A stretch of DNA of 64,000 nt, taken from Streptomyces longwoodensis. Lineage in GTDB: Bacteria; Actinomycetota; Actinomycetes; Streptomycetales; Streptomycetaceae. The translations under genes were made by a program, and so were the position numbers. Below the pieces are notes generated by a model that saw nothing but the letters and a program-made list of their open reading frames with translations, ran no database searches and had not been told where the DNA came from. Of the stretch, positions 1 through 8,608 are shown in pieces (position 1 is the first letter of the stretch; every line of letters begins with the position of its first letter). Where the stretch lies: the NCBI RefSeq assembly GCF_001514125.1, contig NZ_KQ948551.1, forward strand, positions 645,565 to 709,564, given 5' to 3'.

Positions 1-88
1 CACCGAGCAGATCACCCAGGCCGACACCGGCTGCGACTTCGCGTTCCTCGCCCGCCCCGGCCGGGTCGCGGATCCGTACGCGGGCTGA
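1..88 (+). CDS. C-terminal end of an unidentified protein (partial)
   Basis: The window opens inside a reading frame whose last 28 codons are visible, ending in TGA at 86-88. The residues (for example TGCDFAFLARPGR) have the composition of genuine coding sequence but are too few to assign a family. It lies 118 bases upstream of the sugar permease operon on the same strand, so it could be the previous gene of the same carbohydrate locus, for example a regulator or an enzyme. No function can be given from this fragment. Confidence 0.6.
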   Translation, partial: TEQITQADTGCDFAFLARPGRVADPYAG

Positions 89-164
89 GCACCGCACCTC
101 CGCACGTCCCCGCACTCCCCGCACGCTCCGCACCACCCCGGCCCGGCCGCACCGCGCCACCGGA

Positions 165-176
165 GCAAGCGCTTCC
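165..176. promoter_or_regulatory. LacI-type operator candidate, GCAAGCGCTTCC
   Basis: A near-palindrome (GCAAGCGCTTCC) lies 31 bases upstream of the first permease start. It closely matches the perfect palindrome GCAAGCGCTTGC at 5643-5654. The CG-centred 12-mer with AAGCGCTT core is typical of LacI-family operators. The cognate regulator is not in the window. Confidence 0.5.
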
Positions 177-206
177 CGCACGACGTACCGAGAACGGAGA
201 ACAGTC

Positions 207-1142
207 ATGGCCCAAGCCGCAGCCGTGGCGAAACCGCCCGCGCCACCGAGGCGGCGCCGTGCCTCCGCCACGCCGCGCAGACTGCCGTACCTGCTGATCG
301 CACCGGCCGCCCTGCTGATGCTGGGCTTCATCGCCTACCCGGTGGTCAGCGTCTTCTACTACAGCCTGCAGCACTACAACCCCACCAAGCCCTGGCGCAA
401 CGGCTACGCGGGCCTCGACAACTTCGTGCGCGTCTTCACCGACGACCCGCAGTTCTGGGACACCCTGACCTTCAGCGCCAAGTGGGTCTTCGTCGAGGTC
501 GGCCTCCAGCTGCTGTTCGGCCTGGCGCTCGCGCTCATCGTCAACCAGACCTTCGTCGGGCGGGGACTGGGCCGCGCCATGGTGTTCTCGCCCTGGGCCG
601 TGTCCGGCGTGCTGACCTCCGCGATCTGGGTGCTGCTCTACAACTCCCAGACGGGCCTCACCCGTTACCTCGCCGACCTCGGCATCGGCTCCTACGGCAC
701 CAGCTGGCTGTCCGACACCTCCACCGTCTTCCCGGCCGCGGTCGTCGCCGACCTGTGGCGCGGGGTGCCCTTCTTCGCGATCCTCATCCTCGCCGACCTC
801 CAGTCCGTCTCCAAGGACCTGTACGAGGCCGCCGAGGTGGACGGGGCGGGCAGGCTCCAGCAGTTCTGGCACATCACCCTGCCCCACCTGAAGGACGCGA
901 TCGTCCTGTCCACGCTGCTGCGCGCGGTGTGGGAGTTCAACAACGTCGACCTGCTCTACACCCTGACCGGCGGGGGCCCGGCCGGCGAGACCACCACCCT
1001 GCCGCTGTACATCGCCAACACCAGCGTGGACGCCCACAACTTCGGCTACGCGTCCGCCCTGACCACCGTCGCGTTCGTGATCCTGCTCTTCTGCTCGATG
1101 GTCTACCTGCGCCTGAGCAAGTTCGGAGGTGCGTCCAAGTGA
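207..1142 (+). CDS. Carbohydrate ABC transporter permease, MalF/UgpA type
   Basis: This 311-residue inner-membrane protein is one of two channel subunits of a sugar importer (binding-protein-dependent transport family). A basic N-terminal tail is followed by a first membrane helix at about residues 31-52 and about five more. The cytoplasmic EAA loop that docks the ATPase is visible near residues 205-225 (YEAAEVDGAGRLQQFWHITLP, trimmed to YEAAEVDGAG). An ATG at 207 with GGAG seven bases upstream sets the start. The stop overlaps the GTG of the next permease (GTGA). No ATPase is encoded nearby, so a shared MsiK-like ATPase elsewhere is likely. The substrate is inferred from neighbours to be a pectin- or arabinan-derived oligosaccharide. 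Confidence 0.92.
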   Translation: MAQAAAVAKPPAPPRRRRASATPRRLPYLLIAPAALLMLGFIAYPVVSVFYYSLQHYNPTKPWRNGYAGLDNFVRVFTDDPQFWDTLTFSAKWVFVEVGLQLLFGLALALIVNQTFVGRGLGRAMVFSPWAVSGVLTSAIWVLLYNSQTGLTRYLADLGIGSYGTSWLSDTSTVFPAAVVADLWRGVPFFAILILADLQSVSKDLYEAAEVDGAGRLQQFWHITLPHLKDAIVLSTLLRAVWEFNNVDLLYTLTGGGPAGETTTLPLYIANTSVDAHNFGYASALTTVAFVILLFCSMVYLRLSKFGGASK

Positions 1143-2035
1143 TCACCGAGGAGGCCACCCAGGCCGCGCCCGCCCCCGTGCGCGCGACGCCCGAGCCGCC
1201 CCGCCCCGCCACCCGCCACCGGGCCTGGGACGAGGTGCCCCGCTGGCACGTCTACCTGCCCCTGTCGGTCTACCTGGTCTTCACCCTCGTCCCCTTCTAC
1301 TGGATCGTGCTCTTCGCCCTGCGCCCGGCCGGCTCCACCTCGCTCGTGCCCTGGCCCGTCACCTTCGACCACTTCGAGAAGGTGTGGACCGAGCGCAGCT
1401 TCGGCACCTACTTCCAGAACAGCGTCCTCGTCGGGCTGTGCACGCTGGTGCTGACGACGCTGGTCGCGCTGGCCGGCGGCTACGCGCTCGCCCGCTTCGA
1501 CTTCAAGGTCAAGCGCGGGTTCCTGCTCGCCCTGCTGTGCTCCCAGTTCGTGCCCGGCGCGCTGCTGCTGGTCCCGCTGTTCGAGATCTTCGCGAAGCTG
1601 CAGCTGATCAACTCGCTCGGCAGCGTCATCCTCGCCGAGACCGTCTTCCAGCTGCCGCTGTCGATGATCCTGCTCAGCAACTTCATCAAGAACGTGCCGT
1701 ACTCCCTGGAGGAGGCGGCCTGGGTGGACGGCTGCAACCGGCTGACGGCCTTCCGGATCGTCGTGCTACCCCTGCTGCGCCCCGGCCTGATCGCCGTCGG
1801 CTCCTTCGCCTTCGTGCACTCCTGGAACCACTTCCTGTTCGCCCTGATGTTCCTCAACAACCAGGACAAGCAGACGATCCCGGTCGGCCTCAACACCCTG
1901 ATGAGCGCGGACAGCGTCGACCTCGGCGCCCTCGCCGCGGGCGGCATCATCGCCGCCGTGCCCGTGGTGCTCGTGTTCGCCTTCATCCAGAAGTGGCTGA
2001 TCACCGGCTTCAGCGCGGGGGCGGTGAAGGGCTGA
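1139..2035 (+). CDS. Carbohydrate ABC transporter permease, MalG type
   Basis: This 298-residue protein is the second permease subunit and would heterodimerise with the preceding MalF-like protein. A proline-rich cytoplasmic N-terminus of about 40 residues precedes the first helix (LPLSVYLVFTLVPFYWIVLF). The EAA loop lies near residues 189-210 (LEEAAWVDGCNRL). The start is GTG at 1139, overlapping the upstream TGA and preceded by GGAGGT eight bases away, so translation is coupled. Its own TGA overlaps the ATG of the oxidoreductase gene. Together these show a single operon of transport and intracellular sugar processing. Confidence 0.92.
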   Translation: MITEEATQAAPAPVRATPEPPRPATRHRAWDEVPRWHVYLPLSVYLVFTLVPFYWIVLFALRPAGSTSLVPWPVTFDHFEKVWTERSFGTYFQNSVLVGLCTLVLTTLVALAGGYALARFDFKVKRGFLLALLCSQFVPGALLLVPLFEIFAKLQLINSLGSVILAETVFQLPLSMILLSNFIKNVPYSLEEAAWVDGCNRLTAFRIVVLPLLRPGLIAVGSFAFVHSWNHFLFALMFLNNQDKQTIPVGLNTLMSADSVDLGALAAGGIIAAVPVVLVFAFIQKWLITGFSAGAVKG

Positions 2036-3231
2036 TGACGAACCGTCACCGAAGCGTCGAGGCGCGGGACATGCCGGTCCCCGTCGTGCTGGCCGGCGCG
2101 CGCGGACACGGCCGCTGGCACCTGGACAACATCCGCCGCCTCCAGGACAAGGGCATCGTCCGCCTGGCCGGCCTGTGCGAGCTGACCCCGCTCACTCCCG
2201 ACGAGGTCCCCGAGGGCCTCGGCACCCCCGAACAGTCCGCCGACCTCGGCGCGCTGCTCGACGCCACCGGCGCCCGGGTCGCGGTCGTCTGCACGCCGAT
2301 CCCGACCCACACCGACCTGGCGCTCACGGCCGCCCGCCGCGGCGTGCACCTGCTCCTGGAGAAGCCCCCCGCCCCGTCCTACGCCGCTTTCCGCCGTATG
2401 GCCGAGGGGGTCGCCGAGGCCGGTGTGGCCTGCCAGATCGGCTTCCAGTCGCTCGGCTCCCACGCCGTGCCCGCCATCCTCCGGATGCTCGCCGACGGGG
2501 CGGTCGGCGAGGTCACCGGGGTCGGCGGGGCCGGTGCCTGGTCCCGGCCGGAGGCGTACTACCGGCGCGCCCCCTGGGCCGGCCGGCGGCGGATGGACGG
2601 CGCCGACGTCGTCGACGGGGCGCTGACCAACCCGCTCGCGCACGCCGTCGCCACCGCCCTCGCCCTCGCCGGCGCCACCCGCGCCGAGGACGTCACCGGC
2701 GTCGAGACCGAGCTGTGGCACGCCAACGCCATCGAGTCCGACGACACCTCGTGCGTGCGCGTCACCACCGTGGCCGGCCACCGCGTCACCGTCGCCGCGA
2801 CCCTGTGCGCCGAACACCCCGGCGAGCCCTACGTCCTGGTGCACGGCACCCGCGGCCGGATCACGTACTGGTACAAGCAGGACCGCGTGCTCCTCCAGCG
2901 CGCCGACCACGGCCCCGAGGAGTTCCGGTACGGCCGCACCGACCTGCTGGAGAACCTCGTCGAGCACCTCGTGGACGGCGTGGACCTGCTGGTCCCGCCG
3001 GACGCCACCGGCGCCTTCATGAAGGTCGTCGAGGCGGTCCGCACCGCCCCCGACCCGGCCCCGCTGCCCGCCACCGCCTGGCAGCTCGCCCCCGGCGAGC
3101 GGCGCCGCGTGGTGCCCGGCGTGGACGCCCTGGTCGCCGCCGCCGCCGACACGCTGTCCCTGTACTCCGAACTGGACGCCGACTGGGCGCGGCCCGCCAC
3201 CGACCCGGCCGGAGGGGGGAACGCCCGATGA
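2035..3231 (+). CDS. Gfo/Idh/MocA family oxidoreductase
   Basis: This 398-residue cytoplasmic NAD(P)-dependent sugar dehydrogenase or isomerase belongs to the Gfo/Idh/MocA family. An N-terminal Rossmann fold carries a glycine-rich start (LAGARGHGRWH, about residues 16-26), and the family EKP motif is at residues 109-111. The C-terminal alpha/beta domain follows. The start is ATG at 2035, overlapping the permease stop as ATGA; an alternative ATG at 2071 would drop 12 residues. The stop overlaps the start of the DUF6807 gene. This pairing with DUF6807 is common in carbohydrate loci. The exact sugar is unknown; a role in converting imported pectin or hemicellulose sugars is inferred. Confidence 0.88.
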   Translation: MTNRHRSVEARDMPVPVVLAGARGHGRWHLDNIRRLQDKGIVRLAGLCELTPLTPDEVPEGLGTPEQSADLGALLDATGARVAVVCTPIPTHTDLALTAARRGVHLLLEKPPAPSYAAFRRMAEGVAEAGVACQIGFQSLGSHAVPAILRMLADGAVGEVTGVGGAGAWSRPEAYYRRAPWAGRRRMDGADVVDGALTNPLAHAVATALALAGATRAEDVTGVETELWHANAIESDDTSCVRVTTVAGHRVTVAATLCAEHPGEPYVLVHGTRGRITYWYKQDRVLLQRADHGPEEFRYGRTDLLENLVEHLVDGVDLLVPPDATGAFMKVVEAVRTAPDPAPLPATAWQLAPGERRRVVPGVDALVAAAADTLSLYSELDADWARPATDPAGGGNAR

Positions 3232-4073
3232 CCACCGACGACGTCACCGTACTGCGCGTCGCGGGCCGCCCCGTCGCCCGCTACGTCACCCGGCCCGAGC
3301 TGCCCGCCCGGCTCTCGCCGCGCCCCTACCTGCACCCCGTCACCACCCTGGCCGGCACCACGGTCACCGACCTGGCCCCCGCCGACCACGCCCACCACCT
3401 CGGCGTCGGTGTCGCCGTTCCCGACGTCGAGGGGACCAACTTCTGGGGCGGACGCACCTACGTGCGCGACCAGGGCCCGACCGAGCTCGACAACCACGGG
3501 GCCCAGCGGCACACCGGCTTCCAGCTGCGCGACCCCGACGGCTTCGTGGCCCAGCTGCGCTGGGTCGCCGCCGGGACCGAACTGCTGCGCGAGCGCCGTA
3601 CCGTCGCCGCCACCGGACTCACCCCGGCCGCCTGGGCGCTGGACTTCACCTTCTCCCTGACCAACGTCACCCCGGACCCGCTGACCATCGGCAGCCCCGC
3701 CACCAACGGGCGCCCCGGAGCGGCCTACGGCGGCTTCTTCTGGCGCGCCCGCAAGGAGGACCGGGCACCGGACGCCTTCACCCCGGACGCGGAGGGCGAG
3801 GACCGGGTGCACGGCCGCCCCGCCGACTGGCTGGCCCTCGCGACAAACCGGTGGACCCTGGTGTTCGCGGGCGCCACCGACGCCACCCGCCGCGACCCCT
3901 GGTTCGTGCGCACCGCCGAGTACCCCGGCGTCGGCTCCTCGCTGGCCCCCGAGCGGCGCCTGGCCGTCGCCCCCGGCGACACGGCCGTGCGCCGGGTCGT
4001 CACCGTCGTCGCCGACGGCCGCCTGGGCCGCGCCGAGGCGGCGGCGCTGGTCCGCAAGGCGGTGGGCGCGTGA
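3228..4073 (+). CDS. DUF6807 (PmoA-like) family protein
   Basis: This 281-residue protein has the features of DUF6807, historically labelled PmoA although unrelated to methane oxidation here. Recognisable segments are DHAHHLGVGVAVPDVEGTNF, FWGGRTYVRDQG and NHGAQRHTGF, rich in histidines and aromatics, followed by a beta-rich domain. There is no signal peptide, so it is cytoplasmic. The ATG at 3228 overlaps the upstream TGA, with a strong GGAGGGGGG ribosome-binding site. Its TGA overlaps the GTG of the GH43 gene. Biochemical function is not established; the constant company of Gfo/Idh/MocA oxidoreductases suggests a shared sugar substrate. Confidence 0.82.
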   Translation: MTTDDVTVLRVAGRPVARYVTRPELPARLSPRPYLHPVTTLAGTTVTDLAPADHAHHLGVGVAVPDVEGTNFWGGRTYVRDQGPTELDNHGAQRHTGFQLRDPDGFVAQLRWVAAGTELLRERRTVAATGLTPAAWALDFTFSLTNVTPDPLTIGSPATNGRPGAAYGGFFWRARKEDRAPDAFTPDAEGEDRVHGRPADWLALATNRWTLVFAGATDATRRDPWFVRTAEYPGVGSSLAPERRLAVAPGDTAVRRVVTVVADGRLGRAEAAALVRKAVGA

Positions 4074-5590
4074 CGACGTACACCAACCCGGTGCTGAACG
4101 CCGACTGGTCCGACCCGGACGTGGTCCGCGTCGGGGACGACTTCTACCTCACCGCCTCCAGCTTCGGCCGTGTGCCCGGGCTGCCGCTGCTGCACTCGCG
4201 CAACCTGGTCGACTGGACCCTCGTCGGACACGCCCTCGAACGCCTCGAACCCGAGGAGGAGTTCGCCCGCCCGCGCCACGACCGCGGCGTGTGGGCCCCG
4301 TCGGTCCGCCACCATGACGACCGCTTCTGGATCTTCTGGGGCGACCCCGACCACGGCGTCTTCCAGGTCAACGCCCCCGGCATCAGGGGCCCGTGGACCC
4401 GCCCGCACCTGGTGAAGGCGGGCCGGGGCCTGATCGACCCGTGCCCCCTGTGGGACGAGGAGACCGGCGAGGCGTACCTCGTGCACGCCTGGGCCAGGTC
4501 CCGGTCGGGCGTGAAGAACCGCCTCACCGGCCACCGGATGCACCCGGAGGGCACCGCGCTGCTCGACGAGGGCAAGGTGATCGTGGACGCGGACCGCATC
4601 CCCGGCTGGTTCACCCTGGAGGGCCCCAAGCTGCACCGCCACGACGGCTGGTTCTGGATCCTCGCGCCCGCCGGGGGAGTGGGGACCGGCTGGCAGGGCG
4701 CCTTCCGCTCCCGCGACTTCTTCGGCCCGTACGAGGAACGCATCGTCCTGGAACAGAAGGACACCGAGGTCAACGGGCCCCACCAGGGTGCCTGGGTGCG
4801 CACCCCGTCCGACGAGGACTGGTTCCTGCACTTCCAGCAGCGCGGGGCGTACGGCCGGGTCGTGCACCTCCAGCCGATGCGCTGGGACGGCCCGGACGGC
4901 TGGCCGGTGATCGGCGACGCCGGCGCCCCCGTCCTCGTCCACCCGCGGCCCGCCCTGCCCGCGCAGCCGCCCGCCGCACCGGCCACCGACGACGACTTCC
5001 CCGGCGGCCGGTACGGCCGGCAGTGGCAGTGGACGGCCAACCCCCGGGCCGGCTGGGCCACCGAGCACTCCGGCGACGGACTGCGGCTCGCCTGCGTGCG
5101 CACCCCCGACGCGCACGACCTGCGCCGGGTGCCCCACGTGCTCACCCAGCGGCTGCCGGGCGCGCCCTCGATCGTCGAGGTGGACCTCGCACTGCGCACG
5201 GAGGAACCGGGGGCGCGGGCCGGGCTCGCCGTCCTCGGGGACGCCTACTGCTGGATCGGGCTCCAGCGGGGGACCGACGGGAGGGTCCACCTGGTGCACC
5301 GGTTCGCCGAGCCGGTCGCCGAGGCGGAACGCGACGCCGGGCAGTCCCGCCCGGCACCCGAGGGGCGGGTCCGGCTGCGCATCGAGACCGCTCCGGGCGC
5401 CCGCTGCCGCTTCTCCCACGACCTCGGCGGGGGCTTCGAGCCGTCCGGCCCGGTGTTCGCCGCCACCCCCTGGCGCTGGGTCGGGGCCCTGCTCGCCCTG
5501 TTCGCCCTCGCCCCCGCCGGCCACGCGCACGACGTCGGGGAGCACGCGGGAGCGGCCGCCTTCACCCGGTTCCGCATCCGCCCGCGGTAG
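4070..5590 (+). CDS. Glycoside hydrolase family 43 (xylosidase/arabinofuranosidase type)
   Basis: This 506-residue enzyme has an N-terminal five-bladed GH43 propeller and a C-terminal beta-sandwich (about residues 310-506) as in GH43 xylosidases. The three catalytic acids are recognisable: the general base Asp15 in WSDPDV, the pKa-modulating Asp123 in LIDPCPLWD, and the general acid Glu184 in TLEGPKL. No signal peptide is present, so it acts on imported oligosaccharides, probably arabinose- or xylose-containing pectin side chains. The GTG at 4070 overlaps the DUF6807 stop. It is the last gene of the operon: a 196-base gap with an operator follows. Confidence 0.9.
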   Translation: MTTYTNPVLNADWSDPDVVRVGDDFYLTASSFGRVPGLPLLHSRNLVDWTLVGHALERLEPEEEFARPRHDRGVWAPSVRHHDDRFWIFWGDPDHGVFQVNAPGIRGPWTRPHLVKAGRGLIDPCPLWDEETGEAYLVHAWARSRSGVKNRLTGHRMHPEGTALLDEGKVIVDADRIPGWFTLEGPKLHRHDGWFWILAPAGGVGTGWQGAFRSRDFFGPYEERIVLEQKDTEVNGPHQGAWVRTPSDEDWFLHFQQRGAYGRVVHLQPMRWDGPDGWPVIGDAGAPVLVHPRPALPAQPPAAPATDDDFPGGRYGRQWQWTANPRAGWATEHSGDGLRLACVRTPDAHDLRRVPHVLTQRLPGAPSIVEVDLALRTEEPGARAGLAVLGDAYCWIGLQRGTDGRVHLVHRFAEPVAEAERDAGQSRPAPEGRVRLRIETAPGARCRFSHDLGGGFEPSGPVFAATPWRWVGALLALFALAPAGHAHDVGEHAGAAAFTRFRIRPR

Positions 5591-5786
5591 CCCGCCGCCC
5601 CCCCCGCGTCCGTCGGGAGCCGCCTTGACGCACATCTGTCCAGCAAGCGCTTGCCGAGCTCTGTGACTTCCCCCCACGCACCCCCCCCCACGCGCGACCG
5701 CACGACCCCAGCACCGCCCCGTCATCCGACGGCCGTCACGTCCGCGTCGATCCAGAAGAGTCGATCCAGAAGAAGAGAGCCGACCA
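5591..5786. promoter_or_regulatory. Promoter region of sugar-binding protein gene with tandem 14-bp duplication
   Basis: This intergenic stretch contains TTGACG at 5625-5630 (possible -35), the palindrome at 5643-5654, and an exact tandem duplication of GTCGATCCAGAAGA at 5746-5759 and 5760-5773. The second copy runs into the purine-rich AGAAGAGAG that serves as ribosome-binding site for the ATG at 5787. Confidence 0.5.
5643..5654. promoter_or_regulatory. LacI-type operator candidate, GCAAGCGCTTGC
   Basis: This is a perfect 12-bp palindrome, 13 bases downstream of a TTGACG -35-like element and 132 bases before the binding-protein gene. It shares 11 of 12 bases with the site at 165-176, suggesting that one LacI-family repressor (not in the window) controls both the permease operon and the binding protein. 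Confidence 0.55.
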
Positions 5787-7124
5787 ATGAAGACCAGCAG
5801 AAGCAGAAGCAGGCGGGCCGCCGTGGCCGTCGCCCTGGGATCCGTGCTCGCCCTGACCGCCACCGCCTGCGGGGACGACGGCAGCGGCTCCGGCGACAAG
5901 GGCTCCGAGGGCAGCGGCAAGGGCAGGATCGTCTTCTGGGACAACAACGGCGGTGTGCGCACCGACGTCTGGAAGCAGATCATCGCCGACTTCGAGAAGG
6001 CCAACCCGGACGTCGACGTCGAGTACGTCGGCATCGCCTCCACCGAGTACCAGTCCAAGGTGGACACCGCGATCCAGGGCGGCGGCCTGCCCGACGTCGG
6101 CGGGGTCGGCGCGGCGATGCTCGCCGGGTTCTCCGCGCAGGACGCGCTGGAGCCGCTCGACGGGCGGCTGGCGAAGTCCTCGCTCAACGGGCTGCTCAAC
6201 AAGGACATGCTCACCTCGCTGAAGGCCGCGGGCGGCCGCGACGGCCGGCTGTACTCGGTGCCGACGTCCGCCAACAACGGCGTCCTGTACTACCGCACCG
6301 ACCTGTTCCAGAAGGCCGGCCTCCAGGCGCCGACCACCTGGGACGCGTTCTTCACGGCCGCCGAGAAGCTCACGAACGCGGGCCGGAACGAGTTCGGCTA
6401 CACCATCCGCGGCGGCGCCGGCTCCATCGCCCAGGCCCTGGACGCGATGTACGGGCAGTCCGGCATCACCTCGTTCTGGAACGGCGACAGGACCACCGTC
6501 AACGACCCCGCGAACGTGGCCGCGCTGGAGAAGTACGCCGGGCTGTACAAGAAGGCCACCCCCGCCGCCGACGTCAACAACGACTTCACCAAGATGGTCG
6601 CGCAGTGGGACTCCGGCACGATCGGGATGCTCAACCACAACCTCGGGTCGTACCAGGACCACGTGAAGGCGTTCGGCGCCGCCAAGTTCCGCGGCATCCC
6701 GCAGCCGACGCGGCCCGACGGCAAGCGGGTGCAGGTGTCCAACCCGGTGGACGGGCTCGGCCTGTTCAAGAGCTCCAGGAACAAGGAGGCCGCCTGGAAG
6801 TTCATCGAGTTCGCGGCCTCGCGCGCCGAGAACTCGAAGTTCAACGAGTCGGCGGGCCAGGTCCCGGCCAACACCCAGGCCGCACAGGACCCCTGGGTGC
6901 AGAAGTCCGAGCCGACGAAGCTCGCCGCGGCGGCGCTGAGCGACGGCTCGACGACCATCGTGCAACTGCCGTACTACCTGCCCGACTGGAACACGATCTC
7001 CAAGGCCGACAACGAGCCGAACTTCCAGAAGGTGCTGCTCGGGAAGATGAGCGCGAAGAAGTTCCTGGACACGTTGGCCGAGCAGTTGAACGAGGCGCAG
7101 GCCGAGTGGAAGCGGCAGGGGTAG
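5787..7124 (+). CDS. Extracellular solute-binding lipoprotein, family 1 (carbohydrate)
   Basis: This 445-residue lipoprotein begins with a basic n-region, a hydrophobic core and a lipobox ending at Cys28 (LTATAC), so it is anchored to the outer face of the membrane. The mature part has the two-lobed family 1 fold (IVFWDNNGGVRTDVWKQII, then PTTWDAFFTAAEKL). It is most simply the binding protein for the MalF/MalG-like permeases encoded at 207-2035, being in the same direction and preceded by the same operator type. No ATPase lies nearby. The ligand is inferred to be a pectin or arabinan oligosaccharide. Confidence 0.9.
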   Translation: MKTSRSRSRRAAVAVALGSVLALTATACGDDGSGSGDKGSEGSGKGRIVFWDNNGGVRTDVWKQIIADFEKANPDVDVEYVGIASTEYQSKVDTAIQGGGLPDVGGVGAAMLAGFSAQDALEPLDGRLAKSSLNGLLNKDMLTSLKAAGGRDGRLYSVPTSANNGVLYYRTDLFQKAGLQAPTTWDAFFTAAEKLTNAGRNEFGYTIRGGAGSIAQALDAMYGQSGITSFWNGDRTTVNDPANVAALEKYAGLYKKATPAADVNNDFTKMVAQWDSGTIGMLNHNLGSYQDHVKAFGAAKFRGIPQPTRPDGKRVQVSNPVDGLGLFKSSRNKEAAWKFIEFAASRAENSKFNESAGQVPANTQAAQDPWVQKSEPTKLAAAALSDGSTTIVQLPYYLPDWNTISKADNEPNFQKVLLGKMSAKKFLDTLAEQLNEAQAEWKRQG

Positions 7125-7192
7125 CCGCCGGCTGAGCGGGTGCCGGATTGCGTGGGGGCGGTCTGTTCGTCGCGGGGTGCGGACCGCCCCTG

Positions 7193-7227
7193 GCCTGTCG
7201 CGCAGTTCCCCGCGCCCCTGAGGGGCG
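7193..7227 (+). repeat. Dispersed Streptomyces-type intergenic repeat with GC hairpin
   Basis: The segment GCCTGTCGCGCAGTTCCCCG continues into a perfect 7-bp stem, CGCCCCT at 7213-7219 and AGGGGCG at 7221-7227. I recall very similar GCAGTTCCCCGCGCCCCT sequences recurring between genes in Streptomyces genomes. Here it sits between the binding-protein stop and the pectate lyase start, where it may act as a terminator or be a non-functional repeat. Confidence 0.45.
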
Positions 7228-7284
7228 AGTGACACCCCGTCCAGGCAAGTCCGGAGACGTTCCGAGAAGAGAGAGCCGCACACG

Positions 7285-8604
7285 ATGAACGTACAGAAGT
7301 GGCATGCGCATGCCATTGCGCGAGCCGCCGCGGTGGTCGGCTGCACCGGCCTGGTGGTGGCCCTGACCGGCACGGTGGCCCAGGCGCACCCCCGCGACCC
7401 CGCCCGGCAGGTGCTGGGCGCCCAGGACGGCTGGGGGGCGTACGGCACCGGGACCACCGGTGGCGCGGCGGCCGACGCGGCGCACGTGTACACCGTCACC
7501 ACCTGGGACCAGTTCAAGGCCGCCCTCGCCGCCGGCGGCGACGCACCCAGGATCATCAAGGTCAAGGGCGTCATCGACGCCGTCTCCGAGGGGTGCGACG
7601 CCTTCGCCGTCCCCGGCTACGACTTCGACGCCTACCTGGCGGCGTACGCGCCGGAGACCTGGGGCCTGGACACCGACCTCAGCGCCGAGCCCGACGACAG
7701 CCCCGAGGGGCTGCGGCGTGCCTCGGCCGCCCGGCAGGACCAGTCCGTCAAGGCGAACGTCCCCTCCAACACCACGATCATCGGGGTCGGCCGGGGCGCC
7801 GGGTTCAAGGGCGCCAGCCTCCAGATCAAGGCCGTCGACGACGTCATCGTCCGCAACCTGACGTTCGAGAGCCCCGTCGACTGCTTCCCCCAGTGGGACC
7901 CGACCGACGGCAGCCGGGGCAACTGGAACTCCGAGTACGACACCGCCGTGGTGTACGGCTCCACCCACGTGTGGCTGGACCACAACACCTTCACCGACGG
8001 CAGCCACCCCGACAGTGCCGCGCCCACCTACTTCGGGATGCTCTACCAGCAGCACGACGGCGAGCTCGACATCGTCCGCGGCGCGAACTACGTGACCGCC
8101 TCCTGGAACGTCTTCACCGAGCACGACAAGACGATCCTCATCGGCAACAGCGACAGCGAGTCCACCGCGGCCGGCGACCGCGGCAAGCTCAAGGTGACCT
8201 TCCACCACAACCTGTTCGAGAACCTCGTCGAACGCGCCCCGCGCGTGCGGTTCGGGCAGGTCGACTCCTACAACAACCACTTCGTGGCGGACGGGGACTA
8301 CTCCTACAGCTTCGGCGTCGGCAAGGAGTCCCAGCTCGTCGCCGAGCACAACGCGTTCACGCTGCCCGAGGGCGTCGCCGCGGGCAGGATCCTCAAGCGC
8401 TGGAACGTCTCGCCGGTGACCGCCGACGACAACTACGTCAACGGCGAGCGCGTCGACCTGATCGCCGTGCACAACGCGCAGATCCCCGCCGAGACCCTCC
8501 AGCCGGGCGCCGGCTGGACCCCGGCCCTGCGCACCCGGGTCGACCCGGCGAGGGCCGTCCCCGGGATCGTCCACCACCGCGCGGGCGCCGGCCGCCTGCG
8601 CTGA
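7285..8604 (+). CDS. Secreted pectate lyase, polysaccharide lyase family 1
   Basis: This 439-residue extracellular enzyme cleaves polygalacturonate by beta-elimination. A Sec signal peptide ends near Ala34 (VAQA|H). The parallel beta-helix carries the PL1 signature segments: TTIIGVGRGAGF, NLTFESPVDCFPQWDP, VWLDHNTFTDGSH (about residues 229-241) and RAPRVRFGQVDSYNNHF (about 317-333), which holds the conserved catalytic arginine region. It is followed 92 bases later by a pectin methylesterase on the same strand. No GCAAGCGCTTGC operator lies immediately upstream, so it may read through from the binding-protein gene or have its own promoter. Confidence 0.95.
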   Translation: MNVQKWHAHAIARAAAVVGCTGLVVALTGTVAQAHPRDPARQVLGAQDGWGAYGTGTTGGAAADAAHVYTVTTWDQFKAALAAGGDAPRIIKVKGVIDAVSEGCDAFAVPGYDFDAYLAAYAPETWGLDTDLSAEPDDSPEGLRRASAARQDQSVKANVPSNTTIIGVGRGAGFKGASLQIKAVDDVIVRNLTFESPVDCFPQWDPTDGSRGNWNSEYDTAVVYGSTHVWLDHNTFTDGSHPDSAAPTYFGMLYQQHDGELDIVRGANYVTASWNVFTEHDKTILIGNSDSESTAAGDRGKLKVTFHHNLFENLVERAPRVRFGQVDSYNNHFVADGDYSYSFGVGKESQLVAEHNAFTLPEGVAAGRILKRWNVSPVTADDNYVNGERVDLIAVHNAQIPAETLQPGAGWTPALRTRVDPARAVPGIVHHRAGAGRLR

Positions 8605-8608
8605 CACC

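Noticed and set aside
3725..6277. 850-codon minus-strand open frame
   Set aside because: It is antisense to the DUF6807, GH43 and binding-protein genes, which form a well-supported operon.
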